Below are positions 1-7,112 of a stretch of 17,701 nt of DNA, one piece after another. A program made the position numbers and the translations under genes. The stretch lies in contig JAEYRN010000092.1 in the NCBI GenBank assembly GCA_023435565.1, positions 1 through 17,701 of the forward strand, written 5' to 3'. Origin of the DNA: Bacillota bacterium (lineage in GTDB: Bacteria; Bacillota; UBA4882; UBA8346). Below the pieces are notes generated by a model, which worked only from the letters and a program-made list of their open reading frames with translations, was not told the DNA's origin and did not search any database. The number at the start of each line of letters is the position of its first letter. Positions within the stretch are counted from its first letter, which is position 1.

Positions 1-42
1 TCCAATGGTATTATAAAAGATACCGATATTTCTGTGGCTTAA
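1..42 (+). CDS. Possible C-terminal end of an upstream gene
   Basis: Frame 1 is open from the window edge to a TAA at 40-42 and encodes only 13 residues (SNGIIKDTDISVA). A palindromic, T-rich segment follows at once, as expected after a gene end. The piece is too short to identify, and could be chance. Confidence 0.2.
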   Translation, partial: SNGIIKDTDISVA

Positions 43-97
43 ACTAAGGCTAGATTTTTTTAGGCCTTTAAAGGCCTTAGTTTAGTGCGCCCTTTTT
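40..97. terminator. Nested palindromes, possible terminator
   Basis: TAAACTAAGGC (40-50) pairs perfectly with GCCTTAGTTTA (74-84). Inside lies a second, competing perfect 16-base palindrome, AGGCCTTTAAAGGCCT (62-77). T runs lie at 55-61 and 92-97, but neither directly follows the outer stem. It may end an upstream transcript or act as a switch between two folds; the terminator role is inferred. The rest of 98-380 is AT-rich and shows nothing I can assign. Confidence 0.35.
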
Positions 98-380
98 TCG
101 TCAATTTATGGAATTTTTCACGCTATTCGACCTCCTAAAAATATTTCTATTAAATATATCGGTTGTCGATCGCTTTTTAAAAATAATAATATTTCACTTG
201 AAAATAAAGGATAAAATAACCAAAATGCAGTTAAAAGCGGGTATAAAAAATTGTTATTGTTCATGGTAAATTGTTCATTATTTCTGAAGGTGTTTACTTA
301 AAATTATAGAAAATACCTGAAATAACCAGGTTTGGCACTGCTATTAAACCCTTAGTATTTAATTGTCGTGAAAGGTTGGG

Positions 381-1247
381 ATGGATATGGGCGTCTTATT
401 TACCTATGCTTTTTTAATGCTTTCAATTATTGCGATGTGGTTTCCCGGCTCCCTTTTCAAGAATAACTTTAGATTAAGCCACTTACTGCTACTAATAACG
501 GCAGGCTTAGGATTTTTTTTTCAATTGTTAAATTTATACGGTTTAGCTTTTGTCGTTGTGTTGATTATCGTTTTATTAAATAGAAACCGAATCCGTAATA
601 ACGCTATTTTCATTCCAATTGCCTTAATTATTACTTCATTGCTTCTCTTGCATAAACTGCCCGGTTTTATTAACTATAAGCTTATTTCGGAAACTGTGAT
701 TAGCAAAAATGCCATTCCCTTTACCATGTTCCTTAACTTTGACAAGGCATTAGCCGGTATTTTCATTTTAAGTTTTTATAATGAATTTGCCTCAGGTTTT
801 AAGGAATGGTCGAAAATTTTCAAGGGAGTTATATTAATCGGAATCCCTACAATTATCCTGGTGGTCGCTGTTGCGGTGGTAACCGGTTATATCGTATTTG
901 AACCGAAAATAGTATCTTTTCTACCTATTTGGATGGTGGTGAATTTATTATTCGTTTGCGTGGCCGAAGAGGCTTATTTTAGAAGATTAATTCAAGGAAA
1001 TCTTATTAAAGCTATAAATTTTAAGAGTGGGGCATTAATTGCGATACTTGTGACATCAATTATCTTTGGAATCGGTCATATTGCCGGAGGCTTAAAATAT
1101 GTAATCGCCGCCACCCTGGCCGGAATCGGTTACGGTTACGCTTATCACAAAACCAAACGGATTGAAACCGGTATCCTGGTCCATTTCGCTTTAAACTTAG
1201 TCCACATTTGTTTATTGACCTACCCTGCGTTAAATTCGGCGTTTTAA
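381..1247 (+). CDS. CPBP family intramembrane glutamic/metallo-protease
   Basis: A 288-residue polytopic membrane protein of the CPBP (CAAX protease and bacteriocin-processing, Abi) family. The three family motifs lie in the C-terminal half: EExxxR (E196, E197, R201), FxxxH (F229, H233) and HxxxN (H268, N272), all within predicted membrane helices. The N-terminal half is hydrophobic with several more helices. Such proteins cleave substrates inside the membrane; in bacteria they are linked to peptide or bacteriocin processing and immunity, but the substrate here is unknown. The start has an AAAGG at 371-375; a second ATG at 387 is equally spaced for use. It stands alone: no bacteriocin-like gene was seen nearby. 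Confidence 0.9.
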   Translation: MDMGVLFTYAFLMLSIIAMWFPGSLFKNNFRLSHLLLLITAGLGFFFQLLNLYGLAFVVVLIIVLLNRNRIRNNAIFIPIALIITSLLLLHKLPGFINYKLISETVISKNAIPFTMFLNFDKALAGIFILSFYNEFASGFKEWSKIFKGVILIGIPTIILVVAVAVVTGYIVFEPKIVSFLPIWMVVNLLFVCVAEEAYFRRLIQGNLIKAINFKSGALIAILVTSIIFGIGHIAGGLKYVIAATLAGIGYGYAYHKTKRIETGILVHFALNLVHICLLTYPALNSAF

Positions 1248-1367
1248 AAACAGTTACCAGTTCACAGTTCCCTGTTCACAACCGAAGCTGATTATTGTTT
1301 CTAGTTACCGATTAAAACAGATAACTAACTTTTACCCAGTAGACACCAATTTAACAACACTACAAAA

Positions 1368-1381
1368 GGGGCTGTTGCAAA
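1368..1381 (+). mobile_element. Solitary IS-like terminal motif
   Basis: GGGGCTGTTGCAAA resembles the terminal inverted repeats of several Bacillota insertion sequences (for example the GGTTCTGTTGCAAA-type ends of IS6-family elements). No matching inverted copy and no transposase were found in the window, so it is at most a remnant. The call rests on recalled family ends, not on a search. Confidence 0.25.
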
Positions 1382-1407
1382 GGTAGCTTTTTTGCCGTTC
1401 TGTCCAC

Positions 1408-1599
1408 CCAGCCCTTAAACGGCTGGTTCGCTCTCGGACTTCCATGTCCTACGCGACTTCGTCCCATCCTGGAACATAGCTAGGTATAATAACATTCTAA
1501 ACCCCTATGGGGGTCGGTAAAACTTCAAAGTATAACCCAGCCCCATTAATGGGGCTTGAGAACGAATTTATAAACCTAGCCAGGTCCTTTAGGGCCTGG
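1408..1599. ncRNA. Candidate structured RNA or repeat with four hairpins
   Basis: Four compact hairpins occur within 192 bases. H1 is CCAGCC/GGCTGG (1408-1413/1421-1426). H2 is ACCCC/GGGGT (1501-1505/1510-1514). H3 is an 18-base perfect palindrome, AGCCCCATTAATGGGGCT (1539-1556). H4 is CCAGGTCC/GGGCCTGG with one G-U pair (1580-1587/1592-1599). A longer-range helix, CTAGGT (1480-1485) with ACCTAG (1574-1579), would enclose H2 and H3 and abut H4, which would give a small multibranch fold. No open frame explains the pattern. It could be a noncoding RNA, a palindromic intergenic repeat, or decayed mobile DNA; strand and ends are unknown. Confidence 0.35.
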
Positions 1600-1647
1600 T
1601 CGCGTTCCACGGCTATCTAAATATTTTCAAGTTATATTGTACCAACC

Positions 1648-1971
1648 CTAAAATGGCAAACCATTATTTATAGAAGTTTCCGGAAAAGTATTTACTCCAA
1701 AAAGTCTGGATTGTGTATGAATAGAAGCAACAACACCAAATTGAGTGTTCGTATTATTACTTTCCCAAGTAATTCGACCATACCCGTAATTTACCGGGTT
1801 AACATCAGCTATATAAATATAAATACGTGATGTTGAATTAGGTGCTAATACAAATGCAACTGAAGCATCGGATGGGTTTGGGATAATTCTTGGTACATTT
1901 TCATAATTGAAGCCATATGTCAGCATTTGACCGCTTTTATCGAAAATCGTGATTCTAACTGTTCTTTGCAA
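1648..1971 (-). CDS. Hypothetical small protein, probably beta-rich
   Basis: An ORF of about 107 residues that I do not recognise. It is polar and rich in Asn, Ser, Thr, Tyr and Ile/Val alternations (RIYIYIADVNP, GYGRITWESNN), which suggests beta strands; there is no signal peptide or membrane helix. I chose TTG at 1971 because an AGAAGGA lies about ten bases upstream; the frame is open to a TTG at 1992, which has no ribosome site. An ATG in another frame (around 1978) is better placed for that AGAAGGA, so a frameshift near the start is possible. The gene is flanked by the 8-base inverted pair GCTATCTA (1612-1619) and TAGATAGC (2041-2048). Confidence 0.5.
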   Translation of the reverse strand: MQRTVRITIFDKSGQMLTYGFNYENVPRIIPNPSDASVAFVLAPNSTSRIYIYIADVNPVNYGYGRITWESNNTNTQFGVVASIHTQSRLFGVNTFPETSINNGLPF

Positions 1972-2042
1972 ACCATTTTTTTCCTTCTGCAATTGGAATA
2001 ATTTTTAAAAAATTTGACATAATTATTTTCAAAAATCTAATA

Positions 2043-2121
2043 GATAGCTTTTCTCCGTACCCATATGTCAGTGGCTAATATGGGTTTATAAGCTTAATAA
2101 AAGACGCGCTATCCATACGGA
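2043..2121. repeat. Interlocking inverted repeats upstream of two divergent genes
   Basis: CCCATAT (2060-2066) pairs with ATATGGG (2078-2084). Around it, GATAGC (2043-2048) is complementary to GCTATC (2108-2113) and TCCGTA (2054-2059) to TACGGA (2116-2121). The last two pairs cross each other, so as RNA they would form a pseudoknot rather than a simple stem. The segment lies between the divergent genes at 1971 (minus) and 2195 (plus), so it may hold regulatory sites. Confidence 0.3.
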
Positions 2122-2194
2122 CTAATCTTTAACAATGAATAAATAGGATCTCCATTGTGAAAGAATAATAAAAAAATCCGAAGTGGAGTTCCTA

Positions 2195-2662
2195 ATGCCA
2201 GTTAAAGCTATCCCCTTTATCTACGCGGGTATCTTCGCCGTCATACTAATAAATATTGTACCCAGAAAGGAAATCCGGCGTTTATTTATTTACGGACTTA
2301 TTTTCGGAGGCATATTTGACATAATCGTGGTTGGATTGGGCAACCTGCTGGGAGAATTCAAGTATATTAACTACGAACCTTATGGTCTCCTGGGAATCCA
2401 CATTATGGCGCCGATCTCATGGTCCATCTACTTTATTATCTATTTTTATCTGCTGCCGAAAAAAAAGCTTTACCTTTACATCTATGTAACCGTAGCGTTT
2501 TATTATAGTATCTTATTTTGCCAAATGCTCGCCAAACTAGGCGTTATCACGTTGAATCATGGAATCATCGATTCCACTGTCCCGTTCCTTATCTGGTATC
2601 CCACGGCTACGTGGGGTTATTACCGATTAACCAAAAACGATTCCCGTTTACAAGATACATAG
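2195..2662 (+). CDS. Small polytopic membrane protein, function unknown
   Basis: A 155-residue protein with about five hydrophobic helices separated by short charged loops: PFIYAGIFAVILINIV, an Ile/Gly-rich second helix, then three aromatic-rich helices ending in TWGYYRL. There is no catalytic motif I recognise. It recalls small four- to five-helix integral membrane proteins of unknown function that are frequent in Bacillota. I chose ATG 2195 because GGAG (2185-2188) sits six bases upstream; the frame also holds a GTG at 2183, but that overlaps the ribosome site. The 240 bases after it (2663-2902) hold no other gene that I can support. Confidence 0.7.
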   Translation: MPVKAIPFIYAGIFAVILINIVPRKEIRRLFIYGLIFGGIFDIIVVGLGNLLGEFKYINYEPYGLLGIHIMAPISWSIYFIIYFYLLPKKKLYLYIYVTVAFYYSILFCQMLAKLGVITLNHGIIDSTVPFLIWYPTATWGYYRLTKNDSRLQDT

Positions 2663-2902
2663 CATTGGAATTTAACCGGTTTCCCCAGAGCAACCCCGCC
2701 CATTTCAAAAATTGGTTCGAACTGAACCCGCCTCATTATTTCACGATTTCCACTTTTAGACAACAATTCAACAATGAATCTAGCCTCTTTGCGCCTCGGT
2801 GTCCCCTGGTAAATATGGAGCTCATAATCTATTCATGTTTATTGCAGGAAGATAGCCGAGCTTGTCGAAGAGTTGTGGTACATTATTAAACAGGAGATAC
2901 AA

Positions 2903-3610
2903 ATGCTTCCGAAGGCCATTTTATTTGACCTTGACGATACCATTCTATCCTATCATTCCTTATCCAGCCCAACGTGGAACAAGGTTTGCGCCGAGTTTGT
3001 AGCCAAAAATAATTTGTTTGAGGCAAACACCTTAATCGACGCCATTAACGAAACCGGAAAATTGTACTGGAGCGATTCGGAAAGACATCGTCTGGGGAGA
3101 CTCGATCTGAATAACACCAGACGGGAAGTGGTACGGCTAGCCCTTGAAAAACTAGGTTGTTTTCAAAACGAATATGCCGTTCAGATCGCCGATTACTACT
3201 CAAACCTCCACCAAGAATCGATACATCCGTTTCCGGGAGCTGTCGAGACCCTGCAAGAGTTGGTCCAAAGAGGGGTAAGACTTGCCTTATTAACCAACGG
3301 TAACTCGGTGAAACAACGTTATAAAATCACCAAGTTCGATTTGGAAAAGTATTTCGATGTCTGCCTTGTTGAAGAAGAACTTGGTTTCGGAAAACCCGAT
3401 ATTAGAGTATTTCAAATGGCCCTAAACCACCTAAGAGTATCACCCGGTAAGACCTGGATGGTTGGGGACAATCTGGAGTGGGACATTGAAACACCCCAAA
3501 AAATGGGGATCTTCTCCGTCTGGAATGACCATGACCATAGTGGATTGCCGGAAGATTCAAAAATTTTTCCCGACCGGATAATTAATAATATAAGTGAATT
3601 GTTGTTTTAA
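2903..3610 (+). CDS. HAD-superfamily hydrolase (YjjG-like phosphatase)
   Basis: A 235-residue soluble phosphatase of the haloacid dehalogenase superfamily. The four motifs are present: DLDDT with nucleophile D9 and acid/base D11, LLTNG with T131, the conserved Lys in GFGKPD (K164), and VGDNLEWD with metal-binding D189 and D194. A helical cap lies between motifs I and II (residues about 18-105). The sequence type matches YjjG-like enzymes that dephosphorylate nucleoside monophosphates or small phosphoesters; the real substrate is not visible. ATG 2903 is chosen because CAGGAGAT precedes it; an in-frame ATG at 2873 has no such site. The stop overlaps the convergent TetR stop by three bases, with no terminator between. 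Confidence 0.88.
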   Translation: MLPKAILFDLDDTILSYHSLSSPTWNKVCAEFVAKNNLFEANTLIDAINETGKLYWSDSERHRLGRLDLNNTRREVVRLALEKLGCFQNEYAVQIADYYSNLHQESIHPFPGAVETLQELVQRGVRLALLTNGNSVKQRYKITKFDLEKYFDVCLVEEELGFGKPDIRVFQMALNHLRVSPGKTWMVGDNLEWDIETPQKMGIFSVWNDHDHSGLPEDSKIFPDRIINNISELLF

Positions 3611-4203
3611 TTTTCTTTAATAATTAGTGGTGTAACAAATTTTTCTTCAAAATGATAGATAATCTCATCCGGGTTTAAACTCCGGTTCATAATCAAATAT
3701 ACTAGTATACCGTCTAAAGCAGACAATAAAGTAACTGAGCTGGCTCTAGCATTATGTTCTATAAACCTACCCTCCCGTATGCCCTTTTCAAAAAGCCCCA
3801 TTAAAAAGGTATCCATTTGATTAAAATAGTCTTCATAAATCTTCCACATTTCAATACAAGCAAGCGCTTTTGTGATAGTAAGAAAAAAGAAAGTCAATTC
3901 CCTCCGGTGTTCTATCCAATACTTGATATAACTTCTGATATATGATTTTATCCCTTGAACGGCGTCAGGATTACTTATTGCATTTTGAATATAAAGGTAT
4001 ATAGGCTTACCTAGCTTTTCATTAGCATAATAAAGGATTGCTTCCTTGCTCTTGAAATGATAGTAAAGACCGCCTTTACTTACATTAGCCTTTTGAGCAA
4101 TGGCTTCCATAGAAGTCCCTTCATACCCTTTTTCCAAAAAAATCTCAACAGCGGCATTGATAATTTCTTCAACTCTTTGATCTTTAGATATCCACTTTGT
4201 CAT
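3607..4203 (-). CDS. TetR/AcrR family transcriptional regulator
   Basis: A 198-residue one-domain repressor. Residues 9-55 form the TetR DNA-binding domain (VEEIINAAVEIFLEKGYEGT then SMEAIAQKANVSKGGLYYHF, with the typical K-x-GLYYHFKSKE recognition helix); the rest is the helical ligand and dimer domain. ATG 4203 is preceded by AGAGGAAAACAAA; an in-frame ATG at 4236 lies deeper in the upstream gene. The first 20 bases overlap the end of the EFR1 gene, so the two are almost certainly co-transcribed and translationally coupled. A palindrome overlapping the operon promoter at 5137-5155 is the likely operator, giving autoregulation. The inducer is unknown. Confidence 0.92.
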   Translation of the reverse strand: MTKWISKDQRVEEIINAAVEIFLEKGYEGTSMEAIAQKANVSKGGLYYHFKSKEAILYYANEKLGKPIYLYIQNAISNPDAVQGIKSYIRSYIKYWIEHRRELTFFFLTITKALACIEMWKIYEDYFNQMDTFLMGLFEKGIREGRFIEHNARASSVTLLSALDGILVYLIMNRSLNPDEIIYHFEEKFVTPLIIKEN

Positions 4204-5101
4204 TTTGTTTTCCTCTTTTAATTTCAATATTCTCACTTAAATACTTTCTAACCCCCGCCCACAAAAAACCTTTTGTCATTTCTTGCATATTAACCTGATT
4301 AGCCCAGGGTTCTTTATTCTCTAATTTTTTTAGACTATAACCTTCTTTGATTAAAATAAATTTCATTACCGCCGGTCCAAGCGCTTTTCTAGGACATCCG
4401 TACAAGCAATTCAGACACATGTGACATTGTTTTCCAAAAACCGGCCGACCGTTTTCCATTTTGATATTGCCCGCTGGACAGTTGTTACTGCATAAGCCGC
4501 AACCATTACATTCATCACCGCACTTGATTCTTTTACCGAATTGTTTAGTGCCAATCTTTTCCAGTTCACATATCCACGCTAAACAACGGTCAATCCATAA
4601 CGGTCTTGTCCTTCTTTTCACACCCAATAGAATCTCGGCCACAATTTGCTCAACTTTGTCAGGCAACACATGAAGAAGCTTGACAGCTATTGCCTCAGGT
4701 GTTGCTACAATCCAATTGGAAGGCATAACCACCATTGTTTCATAAAAAACCAAATACCCTTTCCTTTCCAATCTCCTTATACATCCCACTCTACAAGCCG
4801 TGTTTGGACATACTTCTCCTCCGCCGGACACCGATACGACTGCGGCTCGTTTTCCTTCAACCGCATGTGAGTTATTAATCCATCGGTATATAGCTTCCGG
4901 GGCATTCAAACCATGAACCGCATAAACTATCAGCACTAAATCCTCATCCTGAACTTGGGATGCATTTTGATCAACCACCGAATATGTTTGAACCGTTATA
5001 TCATTATCTTTCATGCAATCTTCAAAACACCCGGCAACCTTCTTGGTATTCCCGGTCCCTGAATAATAAAGGATTTTTACTTTTTTTATTTTATTTATCA
5101 T
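4184..5101 (-). CDS. EFR1-type flavodoxin-ferredoxin fusion protein
   Basis: A 305-residue cytoplasmic electron-transfer protein. The N-terminal half is flavodoxin-like, with the FMN phosphate loop YYSGTGNTKKVA at residues 12-23. The C-terminal part holds two [4Fe-4S] motifs: C198, C201, C204, C208 and C226, C229, C232, C236, each CxxCxxCxxxCP. This layout is that of EFR1 family ferredoxins of anaerobes; partners are not known from the sequence. GGAAAGG lies nine bases before ATG 5101. It is the first gene of an operon with the TetR regulator, which suggests the redox protein is made on demand, perhaps in detoxification of a small molecule bound by the regulator (inference). Confidence 0.9.
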   Translation of the reverse strand: MINKIKKVKILYYSGTGNTKKVAGCFEDCMKDNDITVQTYSVVDQNASQVQDEDLVLIVYAVHGLNAPEAIYRWINNSHAVEGKRAAVVSVSGGGEVCPNTACRVGCIRRLERKGYLVFYETMVVMPSNWIVATPEAIAVKLLHVLPDKVEQIVAEILLGVKRRTRPLWIDRCLAWICELEKIGTKQFGKRIKCGDECNGCGLCSNNCPAGNIKMENGRPVFGKQCHMCLNCLYGCPRKALGPAVMKFILIKEGYSLKKLENKEPWANQVNMQEMTKGFLWAGVRKYLSENIEIKRGKQNDKVDI

Positions 5102-5136
5102 CAGTGATATCCTTTCCCTCTCACCAATATTTTAAA

Positions 5137-5155
5137 AAAACCGACCGTCAGTTTT
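5137..5155. promoter_or_regulatory. Probable TetR operator
   Basis: AAAACCGACCGTCAGTTTT is a 19-base palindrome, with a single mismatched pair around the central base. The ACCGAC-GTCRGT core is the usual form for TetR-family operators. It lies at the predicted transcription start of the EFR1-TetR operon, so bound repressor would block initiation. Binding by the regulator at 3607-4203 is inferred from position. Confidence 0.75.
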
Positions 5156-5156
5156 T

Positions 5157-5185
5157 ATAGTATATTAACCGAATTATTTTGTCAA
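5157..5185 (-). promoter_or_regulatory. Sigma-A type promoter of the EFR1-TetR operon
   Basis: On the minus strand TTGACA (5185-5180) is followed by 17 bases and then TACTAT (5162-5157). This is a near-consensus vegetative promoter. It points at the EFR1 gene, and its start point would fall inside the adjoining palindrome. Confidence 0.75.
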
Positions 5186-5286
5186 TAATGTATTTTCCTC
5201 CCAAAGCCACTAGCAGTAAGGTAGTTGATGTTGACCACCACGGTATATCGCATTGTATCTAAAACATCTATTCGAATCAGTTATAA

Positions 5287-5330
5287 AATTAAAAAAGACT
5301 GCTGGCCTTAATTCTGTTGACCATCAGTCT
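5287..5330 (-). terminator. Intrinsic terminator after the 70-residue membrane protein
   Basis: Read on the minus strand, AGACTGATGG and CCAGCAGTCT form a stem with one mismatch (5330-5321 with 5305-5296), directly followed by TTTTTT and further AT-rich DNA. It lies 46 bases beyond the stop of the gene at 5376. In the plus direction there is no strong T run. Confidence 0.65.
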
Positions 5331-5375
5331 CATTTGTTATAAAAATATTAAAACAGTACAAACAAAGATCTTAGA

Positions 5376-5588
5376 CTATTTTCGATAAGCAACAAAGGTT
5401 TTGTACATAATAAACAAATAGGTTACCCCGAAAATAATCCAGACAATAGTGATATTGTCCAAGAAAAACTCAGAAAAATAAGCCCCGATAAGAATCCCCA
5501 CCGCAACCAAAGCAGTTTTTAAAGCTGAGAAATCCAAAAGATTGTACTTCTGAGTCCTCTCCAACATGTTATTCAGAAAATTTTTCAT
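5376..5588 (-). CDS. Small membrane protein, two helices
   Basis: A 70-residue protein with an amphipathic, charged N-terminus (MKNFLNNMLERTQKYNLLDF), then two hydrophobic helices (TALVAVGILIGAYFSEFF and ITIVWIIFGVTYLFIMY) and a short basic tail. The first helix with its preceding LLDFSALK resembles a group of short Bacillota proteins often labelled as phosphate ABC transporter permease-like, a label with little functional support. AAGGAGGG lies eight bases before ATG 5588, and a terminator follows, so it is a well-formed stand-alone gene. Function is unknown. Confidence 0.7.
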   Translation of the reverse strand: MKNFLNNMLERTQKYNLLDFSALKTALVAVGILIGAYFSEFFLDNITIVWIIFGVTYLFIMYKTFVAYRK

Positions 5589-5642
5589 AACGGTAACCCT
5601 CCTTCATATTTTAATATTCACCAAGCGGTTCTTAATACCTAT

Positions 5643-5690
5643 ATATGTCGCAATAAGTTTATTGAATAAACATCGATTATTACGACATAT
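5643..5690. promoter_or_regulatory. Double palindrome upstream of the small membrane protein gene
   Basis: ATATGTCGCAATAA (5643-5656) pairs with TTATTACGACATAT (5677-5690), 13 of 14 positions. Between them sits a perfect 15-base palindrome, GTTTATTGAATAAAC (5657-5671). The element starts 55 bases upstream of the gene starting at 5588 and may be an operator or a cruciform-type site. A second imperfect inverted repeat, CATTCACATCC/GGATGTAAATG, lies at 5732-5761. Confidence 0.4.
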
Positions 5691-5885
5691 TTTCCATGAT
5701 TCATATGTTAAAAAAAGCCTAATAATTTCGGCATTCACATCCGGTATTTGGGATGTAAATGTTTTATTCAAAACTTTTTTCAACATATATATTTTACTCC
5801 GATTAATTCGTTATGTAAATCGTATTTGTCCCCCAATCCTGGGAGGACAGTGGGAAAAGTAATGTATAAAAGGGAAAAAGGGTGA

Positions 5886-7022
5886 TTATGGATTATCTTC
5901 ATTCAATGCCAACCCGGCTAAAACAACGTCCATCCGGTCGGCTCTTACGTCGGATACCACAATAGGACTATTTGAGGTTCCGTTTTCATGTTCCAAATTC
6001 CAACCGGTCCAACTCCGGTAGACGTGGTAAGACCAATCCCATTCGTACTCCTCGAAAATCTCGATACAATCTTTTAGGTATTGAGCAGCCCCGGAAGCCC
6101 ATCTCACGGCACTAAATTCACCGACATAAATCGGAACACTGTAATTAACCTGAAAATCCCGGACCGGCTGTAAGATTTCTTTTAATTTGTTCTTATCGTA
6201 ATACACGCCGTTAATCATACCTGGATAAGCCGTCACCGGTAGAAAATTGCCGCTAACCTGTTGATGGGTAAACTCGTGGGGCCGATACATATGTACTTCA
6301 TAGACGACATTGACGATATTCAGCGGTTTAAAAGTGCGGTAACAATGTGGTTCATCCCCGGCGCTTAATTCAATATAGATTCTGGCCGAAGGATCGACCT
6401 TTCGGATAGCCTCGACGGCCTTAAGCTGAGTTGAGATACAATCCATACCCGGAAGAGGGGGGTCGATTATTTGGCAGGGTTCATTGATCAGATCATAACC
6501 TAATAAAGCAGGATGACCCTTATACCTGGAAGCAATGGTCTCCCAAACGTTGATTAATTTATCGTTATAGGTTTGATTATAAAATATCAAGGTCCGATGC
6601 TTATCATCCCTACCACCCGGTAGAGTCATCAAAGCAATAATTACTTTGATACCATATTTATTACATATTTCCATCGCCTGGTCCACATCTTTTAAAGTCC
6701 TATTCAACCAATCACTATATGCGGTCATATCTTTTGGATCGAATTCTTTTAAACGGTCGATTAATTGCCATCGGACCAAATTAGCTTTCCATTCAAAACG
6801 CAAGGTTCTCAGATCGGCATCGATTATCTTATCGGGCGACATAACTCCTCGGTAACGTTCCTCATAGTTATTATTAGGTTCGTTGTCGTGTATATTGTTA
6901 TTATTATCATTATTAGTTTTATCATTTTTAGTTTTCGAACTCCTATTGCCACATGAGACACAAGAGAAAACCATGAGTAAACACAATAATAGAATAAATA
7001 TTTTTCGCATGTGTTTTATCAT
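5886..7022 (-). CDS. GH5 family glycoside hydrolase, lipoprotein
   Basis: A 378-residue secreted glycosidase. Residues 1-24 are a lipoprotein-like signal (MRKIF, a Leu-rich core, then FSCVSCG; C21 or C24 would carry the lipid), followed by an Asn/Lys/Asp-rich low-complexity linker (about 29-52). The rest is a GH5-type barrel: NLVRW with R84, the acid/base Glu in LINEP (E181), HMY (H244, Y246) and the nucleophile Glu in YVGEFS (E302). GH5 enzymes cut beta-1,4-glucans or mannans by a retaining mechanism; which one is not visible. I chose ATG 7022 because GGTGAT lies just upstream; ATGs at 7034 and 7010 are alternatives. It sits downstream of a decayed GH26-like gene on the same strand, which hints at mannan degradation. 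Confidence 0.85.
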   Translation of the reverse strand: MIKHMRKIFILLLCLLMVFSCVSCGNRSSKTKNDKTNNDNNNNIHDNEPNNNYEERYRGVMSPDKIIDADLRTLRFEWKANLVRWQLIDRLKEFDPKDMTAYSDWLNRTLKDVDQAMEICNKYGIKVIIALMTLPGGRDDKHRTLIFYNQTYNDKLINVWETIASRYKGHPALLGYDLINEPCQIIDPPLPGMDCISTQLKAVEAIRKVDPSARIYIELSAGDEPHCYRTFKPLNIVNVVYEVHMYRPHEFTHQQVSGNFLPVTAYPGMINGVYYDKNKLKEILQPVRDFQVNYSVPIYVGEFSAVRWASGAAQYLKDCIEIFEEYEWDWSYHVYRSWTGWNLEHENGTSNSPIVVSDVRADRMDVVLAGLALNEDNP

Positions 7023-7112
7023 GACTATCACCATCCATAGTTTTTAATTCTCATCTCAATATGAAGTCCAATTCAACTTATCACGGGTAATGACATAGCT
7101 ATCGTTCATCAA

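Larger units (their letters stand above)
1248..1647. other. 400-base gap with hairpin-rich DNA
   Basis: No convincing gene is seen between the CPBP gene and the small minus-strand gene. The left third is plain AT-rich DNA. From 1368 on the base composition becomes more GC-rich and the DNA is packed with short perfect hairpins, listed separately as a possible structured RNA. A motif resembling an insertion-sequence end lies at 1368-1381. Confidence 0.5.

Noticed and set aside
2518..2889. 123-codon plus-strand frame overlapping and following the membrane protein gene
   Set aside because: It overlaps a better gene in another frame, has no ribosome site and a composition unlike its neighbours; it looks like chance.
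5820..5860. TGTCCCCC...GGAGGACA hairpin as terminator of the GH5 gene
   Set aside because: The stem has a mismatch and no T run follows on either strand.
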